Shown here in pieces: positions 21,701 through 30,550 of a DNA stretch of 64,000 nucleotides. The position numbers and the translations under genes were made by a program. Numbering within the stretch: the first letter of the stretch is position 1; the number at the start of each line of letters is the position of its first letter. The stretch covers positions 62,001 to 126,000 of the forward strand of contig CANXME010002459.1 in the NCBI GenBank assembly GCA_948144175.1, in the 5' to 3' direction. The notes beneath the pieces are model-generated. The model ran no database searches and was not told where the DNA came from. It saw only the letters and a program-made list of their open reading frames with translations. Source of the DNA: Closterium sp. NIES-65. Its lineage: Eukaryota; Streptophyta; Zygnematophyceae; Desmidiales; Closteriaceae.

Positions 21701-23332
21701 TCTGGCCGACACTTTCACACCAACCCCTCCAACGGCGTTGCACTCCCCCTGGGATGCAGACCCCTCTCTAGCCTGCCCCTCACCATGCCACGCCAGCGCC
21801 GGCAGCTGCCACATGGATCTGTACACGTCCTTGCTCTCGTGCAGATCCCAAAGCACCCGATTGCCCAGCTTCCCCTTATAAGTGCGAGCCCCATCCGTGT
21901 TGGTGTTCACCCCAGCCTTGCCAAGCTTACGGAGGGAGATGAGGTTGGCCTTCAGGTCGGGGACGAGGAGAACGTCGTGCAGCACCACCGGCTTGCCATC
22001 CGCTCCCTTAAATGCAGCTCGTCCCGCACCAGCCACCTTCAACATGTGTCCAGAGGCAGAGCACACCTCATTAATCGGTGCAGCGCGTACGTCGTCCAGC
22101 AGGTCCTTGCGCGGCGTCATTGTCCAAGCAGCGCCTGTGTCCAACACCCAATAGTCCAGGGGGTGCAGCTCTGCTCCAGCCTTAGCAGATGCGTCTCCTT
22201 GCTCCCCCTTGTCTCCCATATGGAAGAATTGGCCCGCGGTGCGCTCCTTCTTCTTCTCCGCACCGCCGTTGCCCTTCGGGTTGTTGTCGGACGAATCAGC
22301 GATCATGTTGGCGCCGTTTTTCTGGTTCCTCCGCGCGCCGCCATCCTGGTGACGATTCTGGGGGGTCCATCCATCGGGTTTCTTATAGCACAAAAACCAG
22401 GGGTGCCCTTCCTTCTCACAATACCAGCAACTCCCTTTCATTTTGCCACCAGCACCCGACTTGCCCCCACGTCCAGATTTCGCACCGCGACCCCAACCGG
22501 TACCTCCTTGTTGGTCGTTGGAGTCGTCGTCTTTCTTTGCACCGCGTCCAGCACCACCGAAGCCACGTCCTTTGCCACGTCGGCTCCCTTGCATCCCGTA
22601 GCCGCTGCTGCCGTCGTCTCCACCCCTCAGTTGGCGGCGACGGAAGTCCTCCTCCAGAATCTTCGTCCGCACCCACTCGAGCGTCCACAAGCTCTGGTTC
22701 TGCGGCAGGCTCAATCCGCTCGTAAATTGAAGCCACGATTCCGGCAGCAGCGAGAGCATCTTCAAGCACTTTGTTTGCTCCGGGTAGGTGATTCCTGCGG
22801 TCGCCAACTTCGCGTAGAGGTCGCGCAATTTGTCCAGGACAGGTTGCACCGGCTCTCCCTCGCTCAGGCGCAACGCGGACAGCTCCCTCTCCAGCATCAA
22901 TGTTGCAACAACAGAGGTCGGGGCGTGCAGCTCCTTCAACACCGTCCACGCCTTCGGACCGCACTCAACCTCCGGCAGCAGGTGCATGACGTGGTGACGC
23001 TGGTTCAGCTCCAAACTCTGCGACATCAAGTAGTAGCCAGCCGAGGCGCGCTCGTCCCAATCTTCCTGAAGGGCGGGGTCACTCGGTCTAGGCTCCTCCC
23101 CAATCATAAGTTTCAGCAATCCGATTTGACGGAAATAAAGTTGCATTTTCCAGGCCCAATCATCATAGCCCTCACCATTGAACTTCTCGACGGTGAAGTT
23201 TTTCAGCACCTCCTTGATCAGCGAGCCCTGGCTTGTTCGCGCTCCCCTTGGCGCAGAAACACCAGAATCATGGCTGCCGCTACGATCTTGGGCTGAAGAT
23301 TCACCAGCTACCGCCGAGGTGTTGCCCGCCAT
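18752..23332 (-). CDS. Gag-pol polyprotein of A2 (Ty1/copia, 1526 aa)
   Basis: The uninterrupted ORF has the same length and domain order as A1: CCHC knuckle about 302-315, protease Asp398, integrase Asp618/Asp682/Glu718, YVDD at 1187-1190, then RNase H. Only a modest number of substitutions separate it from A1 (for example Val to Ile near residue 344, Leu to Ser near 740, Ser to Gly near 1096, Gly to Arg near 1176), none in a catalytic motif. All functional segments and the short leader are present. With apparently identical LTRs it is the best candidate for a currently competent element here, although the tandem tail shows that the locus has rearranged since insertion. Confidence 0.97.
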   Translation of the reverse strand: MAGNTSAVAGESSAQDRSGSHDSGVSAPRGARTSQGSLIKEVLKNFTVEKFNGEGYDDWAWKMQLYFRQIGLLKLMIGEEPRPSDPALQEDWDERASAGYYLMSQSLELNQRHHVMHLLPEVECGPKAWTVLKELHAPTSVVATLMLERELSALRLSEGEPVQPVLDKLRDLYAKLATAGITYPEQTKCLKMLSLLPESWLQFTSGLSLPQNQSLWTLEWVRTKILEEDFRRRQLRGGDDGSSGYGMQGSRRGKGRGFGGAGRGAKKDDDSNDQQGGTGWGRGAKSGRGGKSGAGGKMKGSCWYCEKEGHPWFLCYKKPDGWTPQNRHQDGGARRNQKNGANMIADSSDNNPKGNGGAEKKKERTAGQFFHMGDKGEQGDASAKAGAELHPLDYWVLDTGAAWTMTPRKDLLDDVRAAPINEVCSASGHMLKVAGAGRAAFKGADGKPVVLHDVLLVPDLKANLISLRKLGKAGVNTNTDGARTYKGKLGNRVLWDLHESKDVYRSMWQLPALAWHGEGQAREGSASQGECNAVGGVGVKVSARSGETDWATAHRRLGHVAMPLLKQLEKDGAVKGLKLNGQPPDDNCEICLLSKFTRFPFHSVAGRSKKPLELVHMDLVGPLPVQGHKGERYFLTIVDDWSRLMWAYPLKQKDHAASTIREDWLPFVEKQAECVVKRIRTDRGGEFLGAEMTAWLKKQGIQRELTTAYTPQSNGVAERANRTILETARALLIESGLGNSMWPHAVRHATVARNRVLTKVGDDSWVPLERWLGRKPPVDMLRVFGCMAVAHVPKTYRSKLGASAIWCVHLGLAAESKGWLLWEPSKGVLFDSRDVKFVEGMMYGSWEKQPEARVSQQMEQITMQLDLTPSVWEEGEEAAAEGGDKEKVQEAPAGGGDGVEISGSTSGAAGSEGGEQQQGKTKKPKGVIMKGWETPVSRPGRTRMATKKLTAGADVAEQQLGTEEALLILQHGYDPDEEDQPAYCFLAPAPEEPASMEEALAGPDRDKWLASRDAEYQSLLENGTWELVVLPEGKKAVQCKWVLRIKTDDKGQVTIYKSRLVAKGFMQKEKRDFNEIFAPTAKPPTLRVLLADAAVGGKFIIQMDISTAFLNGILEEEVFMTQPPGYEDGTGRVCKLKKSIYGLKQAPRCWYQKLAAVLEEMGFRTSSCDESLFLKREGEKLVLFLVYVDDILLFSSSMKEIQKVQQQLMENFKCKNLGEVKYYLGMHVERDLDHRWLKLHQEKFIKELGEKYGIENERKVATPLPAEFKLVKAAEDEGVEAEEQQQFQSLVGSLLYAAVHTRPDISFSVGQLARVVQNPSEDQVDAAERVVKYLNSHPSIGVQYSASAQVKQKGVEVLKEKGERLGEGKLFLTCFTDATWASEKEDSSSVGGYICVVGGGPVSWRSKKQTETALSSVESEYMAMFHGVKEVIWLRRLLEEIGQEQKVATPLFCDSKGALGMARNAVLHGLNKHMRIKWHWLRKEVKRGTVNPIYIKTHQQPADFLTKRLADESHWRCVRMSGMSMN

Positions 23333-23363
23333 AGCTACCTATATCGAGGATCACTATAACGCA

Positions 23364-23375
23364 GCTCTGATACCA
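23364..23375 (-). other. Primer-binding site of A2, tRNA-iMet
   Basis: Minus strand TGGTATCAGAGC, three nucleotides from the LTR, identical to A1. Confidence 0.88.
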
Positions 23376-23378
23376 GCT

Positions 23379-24471
23379 TGTTGGTGTAAGGGCCTAATAA
23401 ACTCAAGCTATTAAGACTTTATCACACTTAAAACCTCTCCTCGGGGTCACCTCCAAGGGTCCTTGGGTGCCTGGTACAAGACCAGCCCCTATCCTCGGGT
23501 CCGAGTTTGTAGAGAGAGGGATCAAGAGGGACTTAGTCAAAACAGCAAGAGTACCTTGAACGTCGCGCAGCGTATCGTGCAGACCGTCGATCGGATTAAG
23601 CTGAGAATTTCCTATATCGAAGCTCACTCTAAGAGCTTTAAAATAAGCCAAGTTGCCTCGCGAAAAGTTCTGCCATTACGAAGTTATGGCTCGGACAGCG
23701 TTAGCCTAGCGTTGGAGTGCTAGCGTACTAGCGTTGACTCGGGTAGCATTCCGCCGTCGCACCGCGTAGAAAAGAAATTCCAGCAAGGAAGGAATTCGCT
23801 TGAATCAATTTCACTATATTCAGGTACAAACAGAGAAGGAATAAATAGCTCTAGCTAGCAAGGACCTTGGGAATCAACCTGGGAACAACCAGGGATGATC
23901 CCAAATAATTCCAAGCAACAGAACCAACCTGGCTGGACAAAATAGCAGGTGATAGGTTGGTGAACAACCTCTGGTTCTGTTTTTCCAACCTGGGAAAACA
24001 ACAACCAGGTTCAGGTCCTAAAAACAGAACCTGTTTTGTCTTTGCCCAACCAGCCAAATGCTGGTTCCGCTGGTTTCCCCTGGCCCTGTAGCATGCAGAT
24101 ACAGACAAACAACATCCAACCTTCACCTAAATTGTACCCCTATAGTGCCTGCCCTGCTACACTATAGTCAACCAAACAAAACAGTACAATTTCGAGTTGG
24201 ATAGAACTGAATCTGCGCAATCAAGTAAGTTGAACCGCAAAGCTTCCATCTTGGGTTCCTTTGCGAGCTCGTCCTTTCTGCTTGTACTGTTCATAGCGCG
24301 TACAATGTTATGCCGAAGCGCACATTGTGCGAGTACCTGCAAATGCTTCAAGCGAAAATTGCGAAAGCAAACAAACACACAAACATACCATTCACACGCA
24401 AATGCATTCGCACACGCATACTCGTACAAACAGACGGCAGGATGTCGTGCAATGTGAATTTGCACCCAACA
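23379..24471 (-). repeat. Right (5') LTR of A2
   Basis: 1,093 bp. I see no difference from 17617-18709. It is followed not by host DNA but by polypurine tract and pol 3' end, so it also sits in the position of a 3' LTR for the duplicated fragment. Confidence 0.95.
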
Positions 24472-24669
24472 CACTCCCCCTCAGCCTGCCGGCTGCATCC
24501 CCATCATTCCATACTAGTTCATGCTCATTCCACTCATGCGCACACAACGCCAATGAGACTCATCCGCAAGCCTCTTGGTGAGGAAGTCTGCTGGCTGCTG
24601 GTGAGTCTTGATGTAGATCGGATTCACCGTCCCCCTCTTCACCTCCTTACGCAGCCAGTGCCACTTGAT
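24472..24669 (-). repeat. 198-bp duplicate of the A2 3' internal end
   Basis: It repeats 18710-18907, covering the polypurine tract and the last codons of RNase H, and breaks off at CCACTTGAT before host sequence GCTGCCCTAGG. The second LTR that would be expected is missing. Confidence 0.9.
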
Positions 24670-25362
24670 GCTGCCCTAGGTGCTGGTGAGTCTGCTCTCT
24701 CAGGTACTACGTTGGCTCAGGCCTTACACACCTTCACCCTTGACTCGGGTGCTTCCCGCTCCTTCTTTCGAGACCGCACCACGCTTACGCCACTTAGTCG
24801 GCCGGTTGCGGTCTCCCTGGCGGACCCCTCTGGGGGTCCTGTCCTTGCTAGCTTCTCCACTCTCTTTCCGTGCCCGGCAGCCTCCTCTGGCACCCTGTCA
24901 GGTCTCTACCTCCCCTCGTTCTCAACGAACTTGGTGAGTGGAGCTGATCTACAGGATAGGGGGGTTGACCAGTTCACTCCTGCGAGTCAGCGAGTGACCC
25001 ACTGCACGTGTGCTCGGACGGGCCGACACTTGGCCACGTTCACCCGTCGGCTGGGGTCGAGCCTGTACACACTTACCTCTGAGTCTCCTCCGGCTACTAA
25101 GTCTGGTCAGGTAGCTGCATCAAGTAAGGTGTTTGCTGCAGTGTCCAGGTCTGGTCCTGAGTCTGGTCCTTGCTCGAGTCGTCTCCTGTCCCACCAGACT
25201 CTCCTTTGGCACCACCGCCTTGGTCAACCCTCCCTACCTCGAGGCACTTTGCGGCCACGGCCACACTTTGTTCCGCTCTTTGAGCAGGTTCTTGGTCTCC
25301 CGCCTTCTACTGGTCCTGCTCCTCCCTTAGAGTGTCCACAGCCTGTCCAAACGCAGTCATAG
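24670..25362 (+). pseudogene. Protease and pre-integrase of B2
   Basis: This resumes the B2 frame after A2. The aspartic protease motif FTLDSGASRSFF is followed by TPASQRVTHCTCARTG and the HHCC start LLWHHRLGQPSLP. The integrase core that should follow is absent: the frame passes directly to RPHFVPLFEQVLGLPP, the N-terminal part of the integrase-RT linker in other copies. A CAG-to-TAG stop at 25360-25362 ends it. Being split from gag by A2 and lacking integrase, the copy is non-functional. Confidence 0.8.
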
Positions 25363-26893
25363 TTACAGCCCCCCTCCCCCCTACCTGCTCCTTCTCCCTA
25401 CACTGGTCCTACAAGAGGTATTGCTGAGCATCGTGAGCCTGCATCTCGTCCTGCGTTGCCTGTTCGTGCTGCTCGCACTAGTCGTCGTGCTCCGCATCCT
25501 CTTGCGCTCCCAGGCACACACCAGATGGCACTGCGTCCTTCCATTGCTCCTTTGCGTGTCCCGTTGCCGTCTCCTCCAGAGTCCTCTCTTCCTGCTCTTG
25601 CTGACTCGGAGTCTGACTCTCTTCTTGCTGCCAGTCCTACTGTCACGCGTCTCCTGGCTACTGTTGTCACTGACCCTTCCTTTGAGTCCACTCCTGCGCC
25701 TGCCTTAGTTGTTGAGCTTGTCAACTTTGCTGCTCGCTGTCGTCGAGACTACGCCGCTAGTCTCGTTGCTGCGTCAGAGTCTGTCCTCTGTCCGTCAGGG
25801 GTGAGTGTGCTCTTAGCACAGACGTCCTTGAGGACAGGCAGGAGGAGTTCCAACGTTTTGCTGCTACTTTGCCCCATCTCGTGTCCACGCTGATTGCCCC
25901 TGAGGGAGACCCGCATGCACCAGACATCCTGACTACTCGATCGTACGCTGAGGCGATCGAGGGTCCCTACTCCTCTCAGTGGCAGTCAGCCATGGACGCA
26001 GAGATGCCTTCCTAGAAGTCCACAAGCACCTACGTCGACGAGGTTCCCCCACCTGGGGCGAACATCGTCAGTGGCATGTGGATTTTCAGGGTGAAGCGAC
26101 TACAGGTCCTCCGCCTGTCTTCAAGGCGTGTTACGTTGCTCGAGGCTTTAGTCAGCGGCAGGGAGTTGACTACTTTCAGACCTTCTCTCCCACCCCAAAG
26201 ATGACCACTCTTTGGGTGCTGCTGCACATAGCCGCTCAGCGCGACTACGAGCTCCACTCTCTTGACTTCAGCACAGCTTTCCTACAGGGCAGCCTGCACG
26301 AGGAGATCTGGCTGCGCCGCCCACCTGGCTTCACTAGGTCGTCCGGCTTCCTCCTGGTACCTAGTGGAGCCTCCGGCGGTCAGTCTACGGTCTCCGCCAG
26401 GCGCCCCGTGAGTGGCATGACCCACTAAGGACTACACTTGCGGCTCTTGGGTTTGCTCATTCTACAGTCGACCTGTCGCAATTTCTGCGCACCGACACCT
26501 CTTTGCCGCCGTTCTACATCCTCATGTACGTCGACGACTTGGTCTTTGCCACAGCTGATACTGCTGGACTCGCCCACGTGAAGCCCGAGCTGTAGAAGAG
26601 ACATACGTGCACAGACCTCGGTGAACTGCGCAGCTACCTTGGCTTGCAGATCACCCGGAACAGAGCACAGCGCATCATTACCCTGACTCAGTCACACATG
26701 GTGCAGCAGGTCCTTCAGCACTTCGACTTCGCGTACTCCTCATCTCAGGCCACTCCTCTGTCTACTCGCCACTCGCTCTCAGCTCTGCCTTTGGATGAGT
26801 CCGTAGAGCCGAGTGGCCCGTACTCAGAGCTTGTTGGCTGCCTCATGTACCTGATGACCTGCACTCGACCTGACCTTGCATACCCTCTTACCA
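25363..26893 (+). pseudogene. Linker and partial RT of B2
   Basis: A Pro/Ser-rich linker (about 25363-25900) leads to RT signatures in shifting frames: VFKACYVARGFSQRQG, FSTAFLQGSLHEE, a polymerase motif reading MYVDDLVFAT (about 26524-26553), ITLTQSHMVQQVL and CTRPDLAYPL. A TAG replaces Gln at 26593-26595 and a Trp codon reads TAG near 26013. Homology stops at about 26893, before RNase H. Confidence 0.8.
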
Positions 26894-27193
26894 CTTCAAA
26901 TTTTCGGACGGAAAATCATCAGCTCCTCTAATGACTTAATGTCGGGGGTTGCACAATAAAACTGAATGTCAATGCATAAAATAAATATAAAAGAACAAGA
27001 TAATATCTTACCACCAGCGCTCATCTTGAGCTTTGAAAAGAAGATGACCTCCAAGGAAAATAGGCAACCTGCAAGGAAAGTCATCAGACCTAAAGGGAGA
27101 AACAGGCGACCTGCGAGAAGAAACAGACGGGGTGCAATAATGAAACAAGGAATACAAGCAGAAACTACATGAACTACCACGGAATGCAACGAC
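26894..27193. other. Unassigned AT-rich sequence with possible minus-strand splice donor
   Basis: No family match. On the minus strand GGTG/GTAAGAT near 27015 resembles a splice donor after a short open frame, but I cannot support a gene. The last five bases (27189-27193, ACGAC) are the target duplication of element F. Confidence 0.3.
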
Positions 27194-27437
27194 TGTCAAG
27201 AATAATATATATCTCTATATATTGTTTTGTAACTGCCTGTAGTGTAGACTACTGTAGTTATATAATGTTCTGTTTGGTGGTGCACCTTTCTTCTTGCCTA
27301 TTTGTACTGCTCGCTCTATAGTGAAACCCCTCTTTTTTGTTGAAACTTCTCGACTTTCCCAAACTCACTCGAGCTCAATCGCTTCTACCCAACTTACTAT
27401 GGCTCCTAAGCCTAACGCTCACTAGTACTTCTTCACA
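27194..27437 (+). repeat. 5' LTR of F
   Basis: 244 bp, starting TGTCAAGAAT and ending CTTCACA. An AT-rich palindromic stretch (ATATATATCTCTATATATT) lies near its start. Confidence 0.93.
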
Positions 27438-27500
27438 TGATATCACAGTGAGGTTCCTATCCTAGGACCTGATTTTTTTTTTTTTCCCATGGGCCCACCG
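27438..27500 (+). other. Primer-binding site, hairpin and GGGCCCACC box of F
   Basis: TGATATCACAGTGAGGTTCC (27438-27457) resembles the iMet site without the gaps seen in family C. It overlaps GGTTCCTATCCTAGGACC, which can fold with CCTA/TAGG and GGT/ACC pairing. A T-run and then GGGCCCACC (27490-27498) follow, in the same order as in family C. Confidence 0.75.
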
Positions 27501-28323
27501 CTTATCGTTCTTGCCATGGCGCTCGTCGCGGCCCCAACAGTGCCCGTTCGGCCGCTATTCGTGAAGCTTACGAAGTCCAGCGTGGCGGGCTTAGTGCTGT
27601 TCGTCGCGGCCCCAGTCGGCGGCCCAGTCGTCTCCCCTTCTCGCCCTCCTGCAACCTCGTCACGCCATGTCGCGGCCCCGAGCGTCTACATCGACGGTCG
27701 CTTTGGGGGGAGACGGCGGGTGTGGCGGCCGAGCTACTTATGTCGCCGAACGCGCCCCCTGCCCCGCCCTCCCGTCGAACATACCGCTGCTACCACTGCA
27801 GCTGCCACGCAAGCGACAGTGCAGCAAAGTGGGGGGGAGGTTTTGGGGAGGCGGGTGTGAGCAAGAAGCTGCCGCCCCTCCTCTCTCTCTCACTGCCGCA
27901 CGTGCCGCTGTGGGGGGGGGAGTGAGGGGGCGACGGAAGTCAGCCGGTCATCTGCTGCTGACGCCCGCTGCTGCCGTGGCACCTCCAACTGCCGCCCCTG
28001 CTACCACCTACCTTTTGTTGTCCTTGTTTCTGCTACCTACTGCTGGGGCCTGCAGGTGGTGCCGTCGAGCCGCTGCTGTCCTGCCGCATGTTGCAGCCAC
28101 AGAGCCTGCTCCTCAGGCGACCTGCCGCCCCAACACCTGCTACTGTTTTTTTTTTACCTTGGTAAAGGGGTTGGTACAGCTAGATCTGCCATCACTGCAC
28201 CGGTTGCCACTGCACTTGCCTGTTGCTATGTTTTCCGCTGCGGCCTATCTGGTGTACCCCATTATGGGGGCGTTGACTGCATATTCTTCCCTACAGGCAC
28301 TTATGGGGGCGTGTCAAGAATAA
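27489..28323 (+). other. Internal region of F: overlapping open frames of unknown meaning
   Basis: Frames 27489-27860 (123 codons, ATG) and 27667-28323 (218 codons, running into the 3' LTR) are open but Ala/Pro/Arg-rich. No Gag, knuckle, protease or transmembrane signature convinces me. They may be compositional or may encode a small element-specific protein. Confidence 0.3.
28300..28311 (+). other. Polypurine tract of F, with a second copy 40 bp upstream
   Basis: CTTATGGGGGCG abuts the 3' LTR and matches the family C tract TATGGGGGTG. A second ATTATGGGGGCG lies at about 28261-28272. Confidence 0.75.
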
Positions 28324-28555
28324 TATATATCTCTATATATTGTTTTGTAACTGCCTGTAGTGTAGACTACTGTAGTTATATAATGTTCTGTTTGGTGGTG
28401 CACCTTTCTTCTTGCCTATTTGTACTGCTCGCTCTATAGTGAAACCCCTCTTTTTTGTTGAAACTTCTCGACTTTCCCAAACTCACTCGAGCTCAATCGC
28501 TTCTACCCAACTTACTATGGCTCCTAAGCCTAACGCTCACTAGTACTTCTTCACA
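28312..28555 (+). repeat. 3' LTR of F
   Basis: 244 bp, read base by base as identical to 27194-27437. Confidence 0.93.
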
Positions 28556-28698
28556 ACGACTACGCTGGCTGATGCTTCGCGTCGGCGCGTAAGGGCTGAA
28601 ACAACAGAAAAACAGGTAAACAAGATGAGCCGAAGGAGAAAAAAGGCCAACTATGCTCGTAAGTCCGAAGACAATAGGGGAGTTCCATCTCACGTACT

Positions 28699-28822
28699 TG
28701 TGAAAGTTTAGAAGTAAGAAGAGGGTTGCACTAGCAAGAATGAGGATACAAATAGCAAACCCTAGAAGGGTTGTACTCGCTATAGAGGACCCCACTACAG
28801 GCTAGAGCATAATATTCTGACA
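28699..28822 (-). repeat. Solo LTR of family C
   Basis: 124 bp. On the minus strand it runs TGTCAGAATATTATG to CTTTCACA with the family C middle (TGTAGTGGGGTC, GAGTACAACCCTTCTAGGG). It is flanked by the perfect duplication GTACT (28694-28698 and 28823-28827). No primer site or polypurine tract adjoins, so it is a product of LTR-LTR recombination. Confidence 0.88.
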
Positions 28823-29950
28823 GTACTTGCTCCGCAGCGGCAAACACGCAAGGTGAGTCGATCTGCAGTGCGTGGTGCTTGGTTGCGAGGCTCGGCGATT
28901 ATGGAATGGGGTGCGAGGAGAGAGGCAGAGGAACGAAGTGAGAGACTAGCGCAGATACTGGGAGCTGAGCTTCGCAGAAGGCGCTAGACGCAACGATATG
29001 CATAGTGATGAAACTTACCTGGAAAACAAACGATTCGACACAACGACTGAAGGAGCTTGGACTTAGCGGCTGCGGAGACAAATGTGATGACTCACCAAGA
29101 AGAGAAGCGGCTGCGGGAACAAAGGGGTGACACGGACTAAGAACAGAAGCGGTTGCGGGGACTTTGGGAAAATAACTACTAGTGATTTTCCTAGTAACAG
29201 CTTTTTGATCAGACTAACGGGCGCTAGCTCTAAGAAGCAACATCTCAGACAAGCAGGTACAGAGCACCATACCCACCTCGCCATTACAAGCCTGACGACA
29301 AAATCGCCAACTGGCGTTCCAGCGAGGCAAGCGCCAGCGTGGTGTCGAAGTTGCTAATTCAACGTGGCTCAACATCGGCAAAAGGTCCTTGCTCACCTCG
29401 CTTGGTCAGTGCTGTCACAACAACGATTGGTTTCAGCAGCGCTGTCAGAGTAGCGATTGGCCCGTGAAATCAGCGACACGACCTAGTACACACCCATCGA
29501 CAGGACACCAGAGACAGGGCACAGCGCTAGTCACGGCCCGAGAGCACCGTCCTTCCTTTGGCCGCTGAACGTTCGACGAGTACCCAAGTCACGCGATTCT
29601 AGTGCTTTAATATCTGCGTCCATGGATATTATCTCCGCCGATGTCTGGGAATTCGCTGACGTCTTCCTGCTCCGGAAAAGCAGTGGCGGCTTCGTCTTCA
29701 AGTATGGTGTAGCTGTGCTCATTGTTCTCGTAGACTTGATTCGCATTTGCCTGCTCATCTGCGCAGTAATGAGCAAGATTCAGTCAACCTTAGAAGATGG
29801 CATCGTGCGCGTTCGGCTGTTGTCGCTGTCGCTGAACTCCTGGGTTCAGGTTGCGCGATGGGGGTTGATAGCCGTGGGCTTGACGCGTGTCTCGACTTGA
29901 CGCGTGTGCCAGCCCAAGTGCTCGGATTGGACTGGGAAGGGGCAAAGCGG

Positions 29951-29963
29951 AATATAAATAGCT
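29951..29963 (+). promoter_or_regulatory. Possible TATA box
   Basis: ATATAAATAG sits in GC-richer surroundings about 220 bp upstream of the ATG of the open frame at 30173-30550. It is the only TATA-like element in this interval that I would flag; support is positional only. Confidence 0.3.
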
Positions 29964-30172
29964 CGGCCAGACGCCTGAAATGTCTGAAAATTTTGCAGTA
30001 AAGGCGACGCGGTCGTCGTACTTCTTTGTTATCGGCGTAAAACCATGATTGGGTTGAGATTTTTGCTTCATCGTCGGGACGGGGAGTCTTGTGTGTAGAG
30101 CCATTTGTTTCGAGGGAGAAGGTGCGCGGGGTGGTATCACGGCATTCACAGCCGGTTGAGAGGGTTGGGAAT

Positions 30173-30550
30173 ATGTTCCCGCGACGCCATTCCGCAATGT
30201 CTAAAGCCCTTGCTCTGGAGTCGAAAGTCGCTGAAGCAGTTGTGCGACTGCAACGGTACCGATCGTTGCCGTCTCCTCGCTTGTCACAGCTGTCGAAAAG
30301 AAAGGCTCCGCCCTCGCTTGGACCCAAGCGATCTCATCGTCGACGCATAGTCACACGACGAAGTGATCGTCGAGTAGGCTTCTGTTGGTCAACGGAGGTG
30401 ATAGTCGAGCATGTTCTGCTTTACGGTATTCGGTCGATACCCTCTGCGGAAGTCCGTCAAGAGGTTCTGCACAATGAGTCCGTTGAGAGGCTCTGCACAA
30501 GTCCATCAAGATGTTATGCGCGACGAGTCGGCCGACGAGCTCTGCCTTGA
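30173..30550 (+). CDS. Hypothetical basic protein, weakly supported
   Basis: From the ATG at 30173 an open frame of about 125 codons encodes an Arg/Ser/Lys-rich protein (MFPRRHSAMSKALALESK at its start, then a KRSHRRRIVTRR stretch in the middle). The frame extends upstream of this ATG to about 30089. I recognise no domain, signal peptide or membrane segment. An opposite-strand frame overlaps much of it (29755-30327), so the openness may reflect composition. The TATA-like element at 29951 is the only other support. It could be a real small gene, an exon, or chance. Confidence 0.2.
   Translation: MFPRRHSAMSKALALESKVAEAVVRLQRYRSLPSPRLSQLSKRKAPPSLGPKRSHRRRIVTRRSDRRVGFCWSTEVIVEHVLLYGIRSIPSAEVRQEVLHNESVERLCTSPSRCYARRVGRRALP

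Larger units (their letters stand above)
17617..24669 (-). mobile_element. Intact Ty1/copia A2 with partial tandem duplication (family A)
   Basis: A complete family A element (17617-24471, 6,855 bp, LTRs 17617-18709 and 23379-24471) is followed by 198 bp (24472-24669) that repeat its own internal 3' end (18710-18907) and then by host sequence. The layout is LTR-internal-LTR-partial internal. Because the right end lacks a terminal LTR, no 5-bp target duplication can be confirmed. The two LTRs look identical. It interrupts B2 between gag and protease. Confidence 0.95.
15053..26893 (+). mobile_element. Family C copia element B2, interrupted by A2 and 3'-truncated
   Basis: 5' LTR 15053-15174, primer site and hairpin 15175-15202, leader, gag from 16132, protease, part of pre-integrase, linker and RT. 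Element A2 sits inside at 17617-24669, between gag and protease. The integrase core is deleted: the pre-integrase motif LLWHHRLGQPSLP (about 25205-25243) passes straight into the linker. The copy ends at about 26893 within RT (CTRPDLAYPL) at unrelated sequence; RNase H and 3' LTR are missing. Confidence 0.85.
27194..28555 (+). mobile_element. Non-autonomous LTR retrotransposon F
   Basis: Two 244-bp LTRs (27194-27437 and 28312-28555) that I read as identical flank an 874-bp internal region. The element is bounded by the perfect target duplication ACGAC (27189-27193, 28556-28560). A primer-like site, hairpin, GGGCCCACC box and polypurine tract are present, but there is no gag knuckle, protease, integrase or RT. 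Size and structure fit a TRIM- or small LARD-type element. LTR ends (TGTCAA to TTCTTCACA) and all cis signals resemble family C, the likely source of its proteins. Confidence 0.93.

Noticed and set aside
21587-23296. 569-codon plus-strand ORF
   Set aside because: Exactly antisense to the gag/protease/integrase part of the A2 polyprotein; a shadow of a GC-biased coding sequence.
28493-28795. Minus-strand frame with apparent transmembrane helices
   Set aside because: Most of it lies inside the solo LTR (28699-28822) and the end of F; hydrophobicity comes from T-rich LTR sequence.
29640-29665. EFADVF motif typical of Ty3/gypsy RT entry
   Set aside because: The six residues are isolated; the following residues do not resemble RT, so chance is likely.
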